A program made the translations under genes and the position numbers. Shown in pieces: positions 46,246 to 60,419 of a stretch of DNA of 64,000 bases (position 1 is the first letter of the stretch; the number at the start of each line of letters is the position of its first letter). The stretch comes from Euwallacea fornicatus (Eukaryota > Arthropoda > Insecta > Coleoptera > Curculionidae), in NCBI RefSeq assembly GCF_040115645.1, contig NW_027096023.1, positions 1 to 64,000 on the forward strand. The letters run 5' to 3'. The notes below the pieces were generated by a model. That model searched no databases and was not told the DNA's origin. It saw nothing but the letters and a program-made list of their open reading frames with translations.

Positions 46246-49200
46246 CTGTTCCTTCGTATGACTCACAAGGCTTAATGGCATATTGTTGCGTTTTCGAGAT
46301 AAAGAGTAATTTCTTTGCTCAAACTCACATATTTTGTGACTTTCCAAACTTTGAAAATTAATAACTTCGACAAATGATGTTCAAATTTCGTCAGCAATGA
46401 CTCAAATGAATCAGCTCGACACGCTCCTTCGTATGACTCACAAGGCTTAATGGCATATTGTTGCGTTTTCGAGATAAAGAGTAATTTCTTTGCTCAAACT
46501 CACATATATTGTGATTTTCAAACTTTGAAAATTAACAACTTCGAGAAATGATGTCCAAATTTCGCCAGCAATGACTCAAATGAATCAGCTCGACTTGGTC
46601 TTTAATATGACTAAGAAGGTTTAATGGCATATTGTTGCTTTTTCGAGATAAAGAGTAATTTCTTTGCTCAAACTCACATATTTTGTGACTTTCCAAACTT
46701 TGAAAATTAATAACTTCGACAAATGATGTTCAAATTTCTTCAGCAATGGCTCAACTGAATAAGCTCGACTTGCTCTTTAATATGACTAACAAGGTTTAAT
46801 GGCATATTGTTGCGTTTTCGAGATAAATAGTAATTTCTTTGCTCAAACTCACATATTTTGTGACTTTTCAAAGTTTGAAAATTAATAACTTCGACAAATG
46901 ATGTTCAAATTTCGTCAGCAATGACTCAAATGAATCAGCTCGTCCTGCTCCTTCGTATGACTCACAAGGCTTAATGGCATATTGTTGCGTTTTCGAGATA
47001 AAGAGTAATTTCTTTGCTCAAACTCACATATATTGTGACTTTTCAAACTTTGAAAATTAATAACTTCGACAAATGATGTTCAAATTTCGTCAGCAATGAC
47101 TCAAATGAATCAGCTCGATCTGCTCCTTCGTATGACTCACAAGGCTTAATGGCATATTGTTGCGTTTTCGAGATAAAGAGTGATTTCGTTGCTCAAACTC
47201 ACATATTTTGTGACTTTTCAAACTTTGAAAATTAATAACTACGACAAATGATGTTCAAATTTCTTCTGCAATGGCTCAACTGAATAAGCTCGACTTGCTC
47301 TTTAATATGACTAAGAAGGTTTAATGGCATATTGTTGCGTTTTCGAGATAAATAGTAATTTCGTTGCTCAAATTCACATATATTGTGACTTTCCCAACTT
47401 TGAAAATTAATAACTTCGACAAATGATGTTCAAATTTCGTCAGCAATGACTCAAATGAATCAGCTCGACCCGCTCCTTCGTATGACTCATAAGGCTTAAT
47501 GGCATATTGTTGCGTTTTCGAGATAAAGAGTAATTTCTTTGCTCAAACTCACATATATTGTGACTTTTCAAACTTTGAAAATTAATAACTTCGACAAATG
47601 ATGTTCAAATTTCGTCAGCAATGACTCAAATGAATCAGCTCGACCCGCTCCTTCGTATGACTCATAAGGCTTAATGGCATATTGTTGCGTTTTCGAGATA
47701 AAGAGTAATTTCTTTGCTCAAACTCACATATATTGTGACTTTCCAAACTTTGAAAATTAATAACTTCGACAAATGATGTTCAAATTTCGTCAGCAATGAC
47801 TCAAATGAATCAGCTCGACCCGCTCCTTCGTATGACTCATAAGGCTTAATGGCATATTGTTGCGTTTTCGAGATAAAGAGTAATTTCTTTGCTCAAACTC
47901 ACATATATTGTGACTTTTCAAACTTTGAAAATTAATAACTTCGACAAATGATGTTCAAATTTCGTCAGCAATGACTCAAATGAATCAGCTCGACCTGCTC
48001 CTTCGTATGACTCACAAGGCTTAATGGCATATTGTTGCGTTTTCGAGATAAAGAGTAATTTCGTTGCTCAAACTCACATATATTGTGACTTTTCAAACTT
48101 TGAAAATTAATAACTTCGACAAATGATGTTCAAATTTCGTCAGCAATGACTCAAATGAATCAGCTCGACCTGCTCCTTCGTATGACTCACAAGACTTAAT
48201 GGCATATTGTTGCGTTTTCGAGATAAAGAGTAATTTCGTTGCTCAAACTCACATATTTTGTGACTTTTCAAACTTTGAAAATTAATAACTTCGACAAATG
48301 ATGTTCAAATTTCGTCAGCAATGACTCAAATGAATCAGCTCGACCTGCTCCTTCGTATGACTCACAAGACTTAATGGCATATTGTTGCGTTTTCGAGATA
48401 AAGAGTAATTTCGTTGCTCAAACTCACATATTTTGTGACTTTTCAAACTTTGAAAATTAATAACTTCGACAAATGATGTTCAAATTTCGTCAGCAATGAC
48501 TCAAATGAATAAGCTCGACTTGCTCCTTAATATTACTTACACGGTTTAATTGCATATTGTTGCGTTTTCGAGATAAAGAGTAATTTCTTTGCTCAAACTC
48601 ACATATTTTGTGACTTTTCAAACTTTGAAAATTAATAACTTCGACAAATGATGTTCAAATTTCGTCAGCAATGACTCAAATGAATCAGCTCGACACGCTC
48701 CTTCGTATGACTCACAAGGCTTAATGGCATATTGTTGCGTTTTCGAGATAAAGAGTAATTTCTTTGCTCAAACTCACATATTTTGTGACTTTCCAAACTT
48801 TGAAAATTAATAACTTCGACAAATGATGTTCAAATTTCTTCAGCAATGGCTCAACTGAATAAGCTCGACTTGCTCTTTAATATGACTAACAAGGTTTAAT
48901 GGCATATTGTTGCGTTTTCGAGATAAAGAGTAATTTCTTTGCTCAAACTCACATATTTTGTGACTTTCCAAACTTTGAAAATTAATAACTTCGACAAATG
49001 ATGTTCAAATTTCGTCAGCAATGACTCAAATGAATCAGCTCGACCCGCTCCTTCGTATGACTCATAAGGCTTAATGGCATATTGTTGCGTTTTCGAGATA
49101 AAGAGTAATTTCTTTGCTCAAACTCACATATATTGTGACTTTCCAAACTTTGAAAATTAATAACTTCGACAAATGATGTTCAAATTTCGTCAGCAATGAC

Positions 49201-51932
49201 TCAAATGAATCAGCTCGACCCGCTCCTTCGTATGACTCATAAGGCTTAATGGCATATTGTTGCGTTTTCGAGATAAAGAGTAATTTCTTTGCTCAAACTC
49301 ACATATATTGTGACTTTTCAAACTTTGAAAATTAATAACTTCGACAAATGATGTTCAAATTTCGTCAGCAATGACTCAAATGAATCAGCTCGACCCGCTC
49401 CTTCGTATGACTCACAAGGCTTAATGGCATATTGTTGCGTTTTCGAGATAAAGAGTAATTTTTTTGCTCAAACTCACATATATTGTGACTTTTCAAACTT
49501 TGAAAATTAATAACTTCGACAAATGATGTTCAAATTTCGTCAGCAATGACTCAAATGAATCAGCTCGACACGCTCCTTCGTATGACTCACAAGGCTTAAT
49601 GGCATATTGTTGCGTTTTCGAGATAAAGAGTAATTTCTTTGCTCAAACTCACATATTTTGTGACTTTCCAAACTTTGAAAATTAATAACTTCGACAAATG
49701 ATGTTCAAATTTCTTCAGCAATGGCTCAACTGAATAAGCTCGACTTGCTCCTTCGTATTACTCACAAGGCTTAATGGCATATTGTTGCGTTTTCGAGATA
49801 AATAGTAATTTCGTTGCTCAAACTCACATATTTTGTGACTTTTCAAACTTTGAAAATTAATAACTTCGACAAATGATGTTCAAATTTCGTCAGCAATGAC
49901 TCAAATGAATCAGCTCGACACGCTCCTTCGTATGACTCACAAGGCTTAATGGCATATTGTTGCGTTTTCGAGATAAAGAGTAATTTCTTTGCTCAAACTC
50001 ACATATATTGTGACTTTTCAAACTTTGAAAATTAACAACTTCGAGAAATGATGTCCAAATTTCGCCAGCAATGACTCAAATGAATCAGCTCGACTTGCTC
50101 CTTCGTATTACTCACAAGGCTTAATGGCATATTGTTGCGTTTTCGAGATAAATAGTAATTTCGTTGCTCAAACTCACATATTTTGTGACTTTTCAAACTT
50201 TGAAAATTAATAACTTCGACAAATGATGTTCAAATTTCGTCAGCAATGACTCAAATGAATCAGCTCGACACGCTCCTTCGTATGACTCACAAGGCTTAAT
50301 GGCATATTGTTGCGTTTTCGAGATAAAGAGTAATTTCTTTGCTCAAACTCACATATATTGTGACTTTTCAAACTTTGAAAAGTAACAACTTCGAGAAATG
50401 ATGTCCAAATTTCGCCAGCAATGACTCAAATGAATCAGCTCGACTTGCTCCTTCGTATTACTCACAAGGCTTAATGGCATATTGTTGCGTTTTCGAGATA
50501 AATAGTAATTTCGTTGCTCAAACTCACATATTTTGTGACTTTTCAAACTTTGAAAATTAATAACTTCGACAAATGATGTTCAAATTTCGTCAGCAATGAC
50601 TCAAATGAATCAGCTCGACTTGCTCCTTCGTATTACTCACAAGGCTTAATGGCATATTGTTGCGTTTTCGAGATAAATAGTAATTTCGTTGCTCAAACTC
50701 ACATATTTTGTGACTTTTCAAACTTTGAAAATTAATAACTTCGACAAATGATGTTCAAATTTCGTCAGCAATGACTCAAATGAATCAGCTCGACCCGCTC
50801 CTTCGTATGACTCACAAGGCTTAATGGCATATTGTTGCGTTTTCGAGATAAAGAGTAATTTCTTTGCTCAAACTCACATATTTTGTGACTTTCCAAACTT
50901 TGAAAATTAATAACTTCGACAAATGATGTTCAAATTTCGTCAGCAATGACTCAAATGAATCAGCTCGACCCGCTCCTTCGTATGACTCACAAGGCTTAAT
51001 GGCATATTGTTGCGTTTTCGAGATAAATAGTAATTTCGTTGCTCAAACTCACATATTTTGTGACTTTTCAAACTTTGAAAATTAATAACATCGACAAATG
51101 ATGTTCAAATTTCGTCAGCAATGGCTCAAATGAATAAGCTCGACTTGCTCCTTAATATTACTTACACGGTTTAGTTGCATATTGTTGCGTTTTCGAGATA
51201 AAGAGTAATTTCTTTGCTCAAACTCACATATTTTGTGACTTTTCAAACTTTGAAAATTAATAACTTCGACAAATGATGTTCAAATTTCGTCAGCAATGAC
51301 TCAAATGAATCAGCTCGACACGCTCCTTCGTATGACTCACAAGGCTTAATGGCATATTGTTGCGTTTTCGAGATAAAGAGTAATTTCTTTGCTCAAACTC
51401 ACATATATTGTGATTTTCAAACTTTGAAAATTAACAACTTCGAGAAATGATGTCCAAATTTCGCCAGCAATGACTCAAATGAATCAGCTCGACTTGGTCT
51501 TTAATATGACTAAGAAGGTTTAATGGCATATTGTTGCGTTTTCGAGATAAAGAGTAATTTCTTTGCTCAAACTCACATATTTTGTGACTTTCCAAACTTT
51601 GAAAATTAATAACTTCGACAAATGATGTTCAAATTTCTTCAGCAATGGCTCAACTGAATAAGCTCGACTTGCTCTTTAATATGACTAATAAGGTTTAATG
51701 GCATATTGTTGCGTTTTCGAGATAAATAGTAATTTCTTTGCTCAAACTCACATATTTTGTGACTTTTCAAAGTTTGAAAATTAATAACTTCGACAAATGA
51801 TGTTCAAATTTCGTCAGCAATGACTCAAATGAATCAGCTCGTCCTGCTCCTTCGTATGACTCACAAGGCTTAATGGCATATTGTTGCGTTTTCGAGATAA
51901 AGAGTAATTTCTTTGCTCAAACTCACATATAT

Positions 51933-54900
51933 TGTGACTTTTCAAACTTTGAAAATTAATAACTTCGACAAATGATGTTCAAATTTCGTCAGCAATGACT
52001 CAAATGAATCAGCTCGACCTGCTCCTTCGTATGACTCACAAGGCTTAATGGCATATTGTTGCGTTTTCGAGATAAAGTGTAATTTCTTTGCTCAAACTCA
52101 CATATTTTGTGACTTTTCAAACTTTGAAAATTAATAACTTCGACAAATGTTGTTCAAATTTCGTCAGCAATGACTCAAATGAATCAGCTCGACCTGCTCC
52201 TTCGTATGACTCACAAGGCTTAATGGCATATTGTTGCGTTTTCGAGATAAAGTGTAATTTCTTTGCTCAAACTCACATATTTTGTGACTTTTCAAACTTT
52301 GAAAATTAATAACTTCGACAAATGATGTTCAAATTTCGTCAGCAATGACTCAAATGAATCAGCTCGACACGCTCCTTCGTATGACTCACAAGGCTTAATG
52401 GCATATTGTTGCGTTTTCGAGATAAAGAGTAATTTCTTTGCTCAAACTCACATATATTGTGATTTTCAAACTTTGAAAATTAACAACTTCGAGAAATGAT
52501 GTCCAAATTTCGCCAGCAATGACTCAAATGAATCAGCTCGACTTGGTCTTTAATATGACTAAGAAGGTTTAATGGCATATTGTTGCGTTTTCGAGATAAA
52601 GAGTAATTTCTTTGCTCAAACTCACATATTTTGTGACTTTCCAAAATTTGAAAATTAATAACTTCGACAAATGATGTTCAAATTTCTTCAGCAATGGCTC
52701 AACTGAATAAGCTCGACTTGCTCTTTAATATGACTAATAAGGTTTAATGGCATATTGTTGAGTTTTCGAGATAAAGAGTAATTTCTTTGCTCAAACTCAC
52801 ATATTTTGTGACCTTTCAAACTTTGAAAATTAATAACTTCGACAAATGATGTTCAAATTTCGTCAGCAATGACTCAAATGAATCAGCTCGACACGCTCCT
52901 TCGTATGACTCACAAGGCTTAATGGCATATTGTTGCGTTTTCGAGATAAAGAGTAATTTCTTTGCTCAAACTCACATATATTGTGACTTTTCAAACTTTG
53001 AAAATTAATAACTTCGACAAATGATGTTCAAATTTCGTCAGCAATGACTCAAATGAATCAGCTCGACTTGGTCTTTAATATGACTAAGAAGGTTTAATGG
53101 CATATTGTTGCGTTTTCGAGATAAATAGTAATTTCTTTGCTCAAACTCACATATTTTGTGACTTTTCAAAGTTTGAAAATTAATAACTTCGACAAATGAT
53201 GTTCAAATTTCGTCAGCAATGACTCAAATGAATCAGCTCGTCCTGCTCCTTCGTATGACTCACAAGGCTTAATGGCATATTGTTGCGTTTTCGAGATAAA
53301 GAGTAATTTCTTTGCTCAAACTCACATATATTGTGACTTTTCAAACTTTGAAAATTAATAACTTCGACAAATGATGTTCAAATTTCGTCAGCAATGACTC
53401 AAATGAATCAGCTCGACCCGCTCCTTCGTATGACTCACAAGGCTTAATGGCATATTGTTGCGTTTTCGAGATAAAGAGTAATTTCTTTGCTCAAACTCAC
53501 ATATTTTGTGACTTTCCAAACTTTGAAAATTAATAACTTCGACAAATGATGTTCAAATTTCGTCAGCAATGACTCAAATGAATCAGCTCGACTTGGTCTT
53601 TAATATGACTAAGAAGGTTTAATGGCATATTGTTGCGTTTTCGAGATAAATAGTAATTTCTTTGCTCAAACTCACATATTTTGTGACTTTTCAAAGTTTG
53701 AAAATTAATAACTTCGACAAATGATGTTCAAATTTCGTCAGCAATGACTCAAATGAATCAGCTCGTCCTGCTCCTTCGTATGACTCACAAGGCTTAATGG
53801 CATATTGTTGCGTTTTCGAGATAAAGAGTAATTTCTTTGCTCAAACTCACATATTTTGTGACTTTCCAAACTTTGAAAATTAATAACTTCGACAAATGAT
53901 GTTCAAATTTCTTCAGCAATGGCTCAACTGAATAAGCTCGACTTCCTCTTTAATATGACTAAGAAGGTTTAATGGCATATTGTTGCGTTTTCGAGATAAA
54001 GAGTAATTTCTTTGCTCAAACTCACATATATTGTGACTTTTCAAACTTTGAAAATTAATAACTTCGACAAATGGTGTTCAAATTTCTTCAGCAATGACTC
54101 AAATGAATCAGCTCGACCTGCTCCTTCGTATGACTCACAAGGCTTAATGGCATATTGTTGCGTTTTCGAGATAAAGAGTAATTTCTTTGCTCAAACTCAC
54201 ATATTTTGTGACTTTCCAAACTTTGAAAATTAATAACTTCGACAAATGATGTTCAAATTTCGTCAGCAATGACTCAAATGAATCAGCTCGACCCGCTCCT
54301 TCGTATGACTCACAAGGCTTAATGGCATATTGTTGCGTTTTCGAGATAAATAGTAATTTCGTTGCTCAAACTCACATATTTTGTGACTTTTCAAACTTTG
54401 AAAATTAATAACATCGACAAATGATGTTCAAATTTCGTCAGCAATGGCTCAAATGAATAAGCTCGACTTGCTCCTTAATATTACTTACACGGTTTAGTTG
54501 CATATTGTTGCGTTTTCGAGATAAAGAGTAATTTCTTTGCTCAAACTCACATATTTTGTGACTTTTCAAACTTTGAAAATTAATAACTTCGACAAATGAT
54601 GTTCAAATTTCGTCAGCAATGACTCAAATGAATCAGCTCGACACGCTCCTTCGTATGACTCACAAGGCTTAATGGCATATTGTTGCGTTTTCGAGATAAA
54701 GAGTAATTTCTTTGCTCAAACTCACATATATTGTGATTTTCAAACTTTGAAAATTAACAACTTCGAGAAATGATGTCCAAATTTCGCCAGCAATGACTCA
54801 AATGAATCAGCTCGACTTGGTCTTTAATATGACTAAGAAGGTTTAATGGCATATTGTTGCGTTTTCGAGATAAAGAGTAATTTCTTTGCTCAAACTCACA

Positions 54901-57683
54901 TATTTTGTGACTTTCCAAACTTTGAAAATTAATAACTTCGACAAATGATGTTCAAATTTCTTCAGCAATGGCTCAACTGAATAAGCTCGACTTGCTCTTT
55001 AATATGACTAATAAGGTTTAATGGCATATTGTTGCGTTTTCGAGATAAATAGTAATTTCTTTGCTCAAACTCACATATTTTGTGACTTTTCAAAGTTTGA
55101 AAATTAATAACATCGACAAATGATGTTCAAATTTCGTCAGCAATGGCTCAAATGAATAAGCTCGACTTGCTCCTTCGTATGACTCACAAGGCTTAATGGC
55201 ATATTGTTGCGTTTTCGAGATAAATAGTAATTTCGTTGCTCAAACTCACATATTTTGTGACTTTTCAAACTTTGAAAATTAATAACATCGACAAATGATG
55301 TTCAAATTTCGTCAGCAATGGCTCAAATGAATAAGCTCGACTTGCTCCTTAATATTACTTACACGGTTTAGTTGCATATTGTTGCGTTTTCGAGATAAAG
55401 AGTAATTTCTTTGCTCAAACTCACATATTTTGTGACTTTTCAAACTTTGAAAATTAATAACTTCGACAAATGATGTTCAAATTTCGTCAGCAATGACTCA
55501 AATGAATCAGCTCGACCTGCTCCTTCGTATGACTCACAAGGCTTAATGGCATATTGTTGCGTTTTCGAGATAAAGTGTAATTTCTTTGCTCAAACTCACA
55601 TATTTTGTGACTTTTCAAACTTTGAAAATTAATAACTTCGACAAATGTTGTTCAAATTTCGTCAGCAATGACTCAAATGAATCAGCTCGACCTGCTCCTT
55701 CGTATGACTCACAAGGCTTAATGGCATATTGTTGCGTTTTCGAGATAAAGTGTAATTTCTTTGCTCAAACTCACATATTTTGTGACTTTTCAAACTTTGA
55801 AAATTAATAACTTCGACAAATGATGTTCAAATTTCGTCAGCAATGACTCAAATGAATCAGCTCGACACGCTCCTTCGTATGACTCACAAGGCTTAATGGC
55901 ATATTGTTGCGTTTTCGAGATAAAGAGTAATTTCTTTGCTCAAACTCACATATATTGTGATTTTCAAACTTTGAAAATTAACAACTTCGAGAAATGATGT
56001 CCAAATTTCGCCAGCAATGACTCAAATGAATCAGCTCGACTTGGTCTTTAATATGACTAAGAAGGTTTAATGGCATATTGTTGCGTTTTCGAGATAAAGA
56101 GTAATTTCTTTGCTCAAACTCACATATTTTGTGACTTTCCAAAATTTGAAAATTAATAACTTCGACAAATGATGTTCAAATTTCTTCAGCAATGGCTCAA
56201 CTGAATAAGCTCGACTTGCTCTTTAATATGACTAATAAGGTTTAATGGCATATTGTTGAGTTTTCGAGATAAAGAGTAATTTCTTTGCTCAAACTCACAT
56301 ATTTTGTGACCTTTCAAACTTTGAAAATTAATAACTTCGACAAATGATGTTCAAATTTCGTCAGCAATGACTCAAATGAATCAGCTCGACACGCTCCTTC
56401 GTATGACTCACAAGGCTTAATGGCATATTGTTGCGTTTTCGAGATAAAGAGTAATTTCTTTGCTCAAACTCACATATATTGTGACTTTTCAAACTTTGAA
56501 AATTAATAACTTCGACAAATGATGTTCAAATTTCGTCAGCAATGACTCAAATGAATCAGCTCGACTTGGTCTTTAATATGACTAAGAAGGTTTAATGGCA
56601 TATTGTTGCGTTTTCGAGATAAATAGTAATTTCTTTGCTCAAACTCACATATTTTGTGACTTTTCAAAGTTTGAAAATTAATAACTTCGACAAATGATGT
56701 TCAAATTTCGTCAGCAATGACTCAAATGAATCAGCTCGTCCTGCTCCTTCGTATGACTCACAAGGCTTAATGGCATATTGTTGCGTTTTCGAGATAAAGA
56801 GTAATTTCTTTGCTCAAACTCACATATATTGTGACTTTTCAAACTTTGAAAATTAATAACTTCGACAAATGATGTTCAAATTTCGTCAGCAATGACTCAA
56901 ATGAATCAGCTCGACCCGCTCCTTCGTATGACTCACAAGGCTTAATGGCATATTGTTGCGTTTTCGAGATAAAGAGTAATTTCTTTGCTCAAACTCACAT
57001 ATTTTGTGACTTTCCAAACTTTGAAAATTAATAACTTCGACAAATGATGTTCAAATTTCGTCAGCAATGACTCAAATGAATCAGCTCGACTTGGTCTTTA
57101 ATATGACTAAGAAGGTTTAATGGCATATTGTTGCGTTTTCGAGATAAATAGTAATTTCTTTGCTCAAACTCACATATTTTGTGACTTTTCAAAGTTTGAA
57201 AATTAATAACTTCGACAAATGATGTTCAAATTTCGTCAGCAATGACTCAAATGAATCAGCTCGTCCTGCTCCTTCGTATGACTCACAAGGCTTAATGGCA
57301 TATTGTTGCGTTTTCGAGATAAAGAGTAATTTCTTTGCTCAAACTCACATATATTGTGACTTTTCAAACTTTGAAAATTAATAACTTCGACAAATGATGT
57401 TCAAATTTCTTCAGCAATGGCTCAACTGAATAAGCTCGACTTCCTCTTTAATATGACTAAGAAGGTTTAATGGCATATTGTTGCGTTTTCGAGATAAAGA
57501 GTAATTTCTTTGCTCAAACTCACATATATTGTGACTTTTCAAACTTTGAAAATTAATAACTTCGACAAATGGTGTTCAAATTTCTTCAGCAATGACTCAA
57601 ATGAATCAGCTCGACCTGCTCCTTCGTATGACTCACAAGGCTTAATGGCATATTGTTGCGTTTTCGAGATAAAGAGTAATTTC
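51933..57683 (+). repeat. 20-monomer higher-order duplication (offset 3498 bp)
   Basis: About 51933..54185 recurs at about 55431..57683. The offset is 3498 bp rather than 3500 because it spans monomers that lack one base (GTGATTTTC instead of GTGACTTTTC). Rare variants such as AAATGTTGTTC (52147 and 55645) and CCAAAATTTG are shared. A block of about 1 kb (from about 51000 and about 54320) is also duplicated at 19 monomers. Confidence 0.8.
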
Positions 57684-58980
57684 GTTGCTCAAACTCACAT
57701 ATTTTGTGACTTTTCAAACTTTGAAAATTAATAACTACGACAAATGATGTTCAAATTTCTTCTGCAATGGCTCAACTGAATAAGCTCGACTTGCTCTTTA
57801 ATATGACTAAGAAGGTTTAATGGCATATTGTTGCGTTTTCGAGATAAATAGTAATTTCTTTGCTCAAACTCACATATATTGTGACTTTTCAAACTTTGAA
57901 AATTAATAACTTCGACAAATGATGTTCAAATTTCGTCAGCAATGACTCAAATGAATCAGCTCGACCTGCTCCTTCGTATGACTCACAAGGCTTAATGGCA
58001 TATTGTTGCGTTTTCGAGATAAAGAGTAATTTCGTTGCTCAAACTCACATATTTTGTGACTTTTCAAACTTTGAAAATTAATAACTACGACAAATGATGT
58101 TCAAATTTCTTCTGCAATGGCTCAACTGAATAAGCTCGACTTGCTCTTTAATATGACTAAGAAGGTTTAATGGCATATTGTTGCGTTTTCGAGATAAATA
58201 GTAATTTCGTTGCTCAAACTCACATATTTTGTGACCTTTCAAATTTTGAAAATTAATAACTACGACAAATGATGTTCAAATTTCTTCAGCAATGGCTCAA
58301 CTGAATAAGCTCGACTTCCTCTTTAATATGACTAAGAAGGTTTAATGGCATATTGTTGCGTTTTCGAGATAAAGAGTAATTTCTTTGCTCAAACTCACAT
58401 ATATTGTGACTTTTCAAACTTTGAAAATTAATAACTTCGACAAATGATGTTCAAATTTCGTCAGCAATGACTCAAATGAATCAGCTCGACCTGCTCCTTC
58501 GTATGACTCACAAGGCTTAATGGCATATTGTTGCGTTTTCGAGATAAATAGTAATTTCGTTGCTCAAACTCACATATTTTGTGACCTTTCAAATTTTGAA
58601 AATTAATAACTACGACAAATGATGTTCAAATTTCTTCAGCAATGGCTCAACTGAATAAGCTCGACTTCCTCTTTAATATGACTAAGAAGGTTTAATGGCA
58701 TATTGTTGCGTTTTCGAGATAAAGAGTAATTTCTTTGCTCAAACTCACATATATTGTGACTTTTCAAACTTTGAAAATTAATAACTTCGACAAATGGTGT
58801 TCAAATTTCTTCAGCAATGACTCAAATGAATCAGCTCGACCTGCTCCTTCGTATGACTCACAAGGCTTAATGGCATATTGTTGCGTTTTCGAGATAAAGA
58901 GTAATTTCGTTGCTCAAACTCACATATTTTGTGACTTTTCAAACTTTGAAAATTAATAACTACGACAAATGATGTTCAAA
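57480..58980 (+). repeat. 7-monomer higher-order duplication (offset 1225 bp)
   Basis: The block starting near 57481 and the block near 58706 are the same over more than one monomer at an offset of 1225 bp (7 x 175), including the unusual mix of AATGGTGTTC with CAATGACTC. Confidence 0.7.
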
Positions 58981-60419
58981 TTTCTTCTGCAATGGCTCAA
59001 CTGAATAAGCTCGACTTGCTCTTTAATATGACTAAGAAGGTTTAATGGCATATTGTTGCGTTTTCGAGATAAATAGTAATTTCTTTGCTCAAACTCACAT
59101 ATATTGTGACTTTTCAAACTTTGAAAATTAATAACTACGACAAATGATGTTCAAATTTCTTCAGCAATGGCTCAACTGAATAAGCTCGACTTGCTCTTTA
59201 ATATGACTAAGAAGGTTTAATGGCATATTGTTGCGTTTTCGAGATAAATAGTAATTTCGTTGCTCAAACTCACATATTTTGTCACCTTTCAAATTTTGAA
59301 AATTAATAACTACGACAAATGATGTTCAAATTTCTTCAGCAATGGCTCAACTGAATAAGCTCGACTTCCTCTTTAATATGACTAAGAAGGTTTAATGGCA
59401 TATTGTTGCGTTTTCGAGATAAAGAGTAATTTCTTTGCTCAAACTCACATATATTGTGACTTTTCAAACTTTGAAAATTAATAACTTCGACAAATGATGT
59501 TCAAATTTCGCCAGCAATGACTCAAATGAATCAGCTCGACTTGGTCTTTAATATGACTAAGAAGGTTTAATGGCATATTGTTGCGTTTTCGAGATAAAGA
59601 GTAATTTTTTTGCTCAAACTCACATATTTTGTGACTTTCCAAAATTTGAAAATTAATAACTTCGACAAATGATGTTCAAATTTCTTCAGCAATGGCTCAA
59701 CTGAATAAGCTCGACTTGCTCTTTAATATGACTAATAAGGTTTAATGGCATATTGTTGAGTTTTCGAGATAAAGAGTAATTTCGTTGCTCAAACTCACAT
59801 ATATTGTGACTTTTCAAACTTTGAAAATTAACAACTTCGAGAAATGATGTTCAAATTTCTTCTGCAATGGCTCAACTGAATAAGCTCGACTTGCTCTTTA
59901 ATATGACTAACAAGGTTTAATGGCATATTGTTGCGTTTTCGAGATAAATAGTAATTTCTTTGCTCAAACTCACATATTTTGTGACTTTTCAAAGTTTGAA
60001 AATTAATAACTTCGACAAATGATGTTCAAATTTCGTCAGCAATGACTCAAATGAATCAGCTCGTCCTGCTCCTTCGTATGACTCACAAGGCTTAATGGCA
60101 TATTGTTGCGTTTTCGAGATAAAGAGTAATTTCGTTGCTCAAACTCACATATTTTGTGACTTTCCAAACTTTGAAAATTAATAACCTCGACAAATGATGT
60201 TCAAATTTCTTCAGCAATGGCTCAACTGAATAAGCTCGACTTGCTCTTTAATATGACTAATAAGGTTTAATGGCATATTGTTGAGTTTTCGAGATAAAGA
60301 GTAATTTCTTTGCTCAAACTCACATATATTGTGACTTTTCAAACTTTGAAAATTAATAACTTCGACAAATGATGATCAAATTTCGTCAGCAATGACTCAA
60401 ATGAATCAGCTCGACCCGC

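Noticed and set aside
50349..58956. Open frames of 65-73 codons in the array (50349..50546 -, and 52088, 54012, 55586, 57510 and 58735 +)
   Set aside because: They recur at monomer multiples and exist only where a variant removes a stop. They have no coding character of their own.
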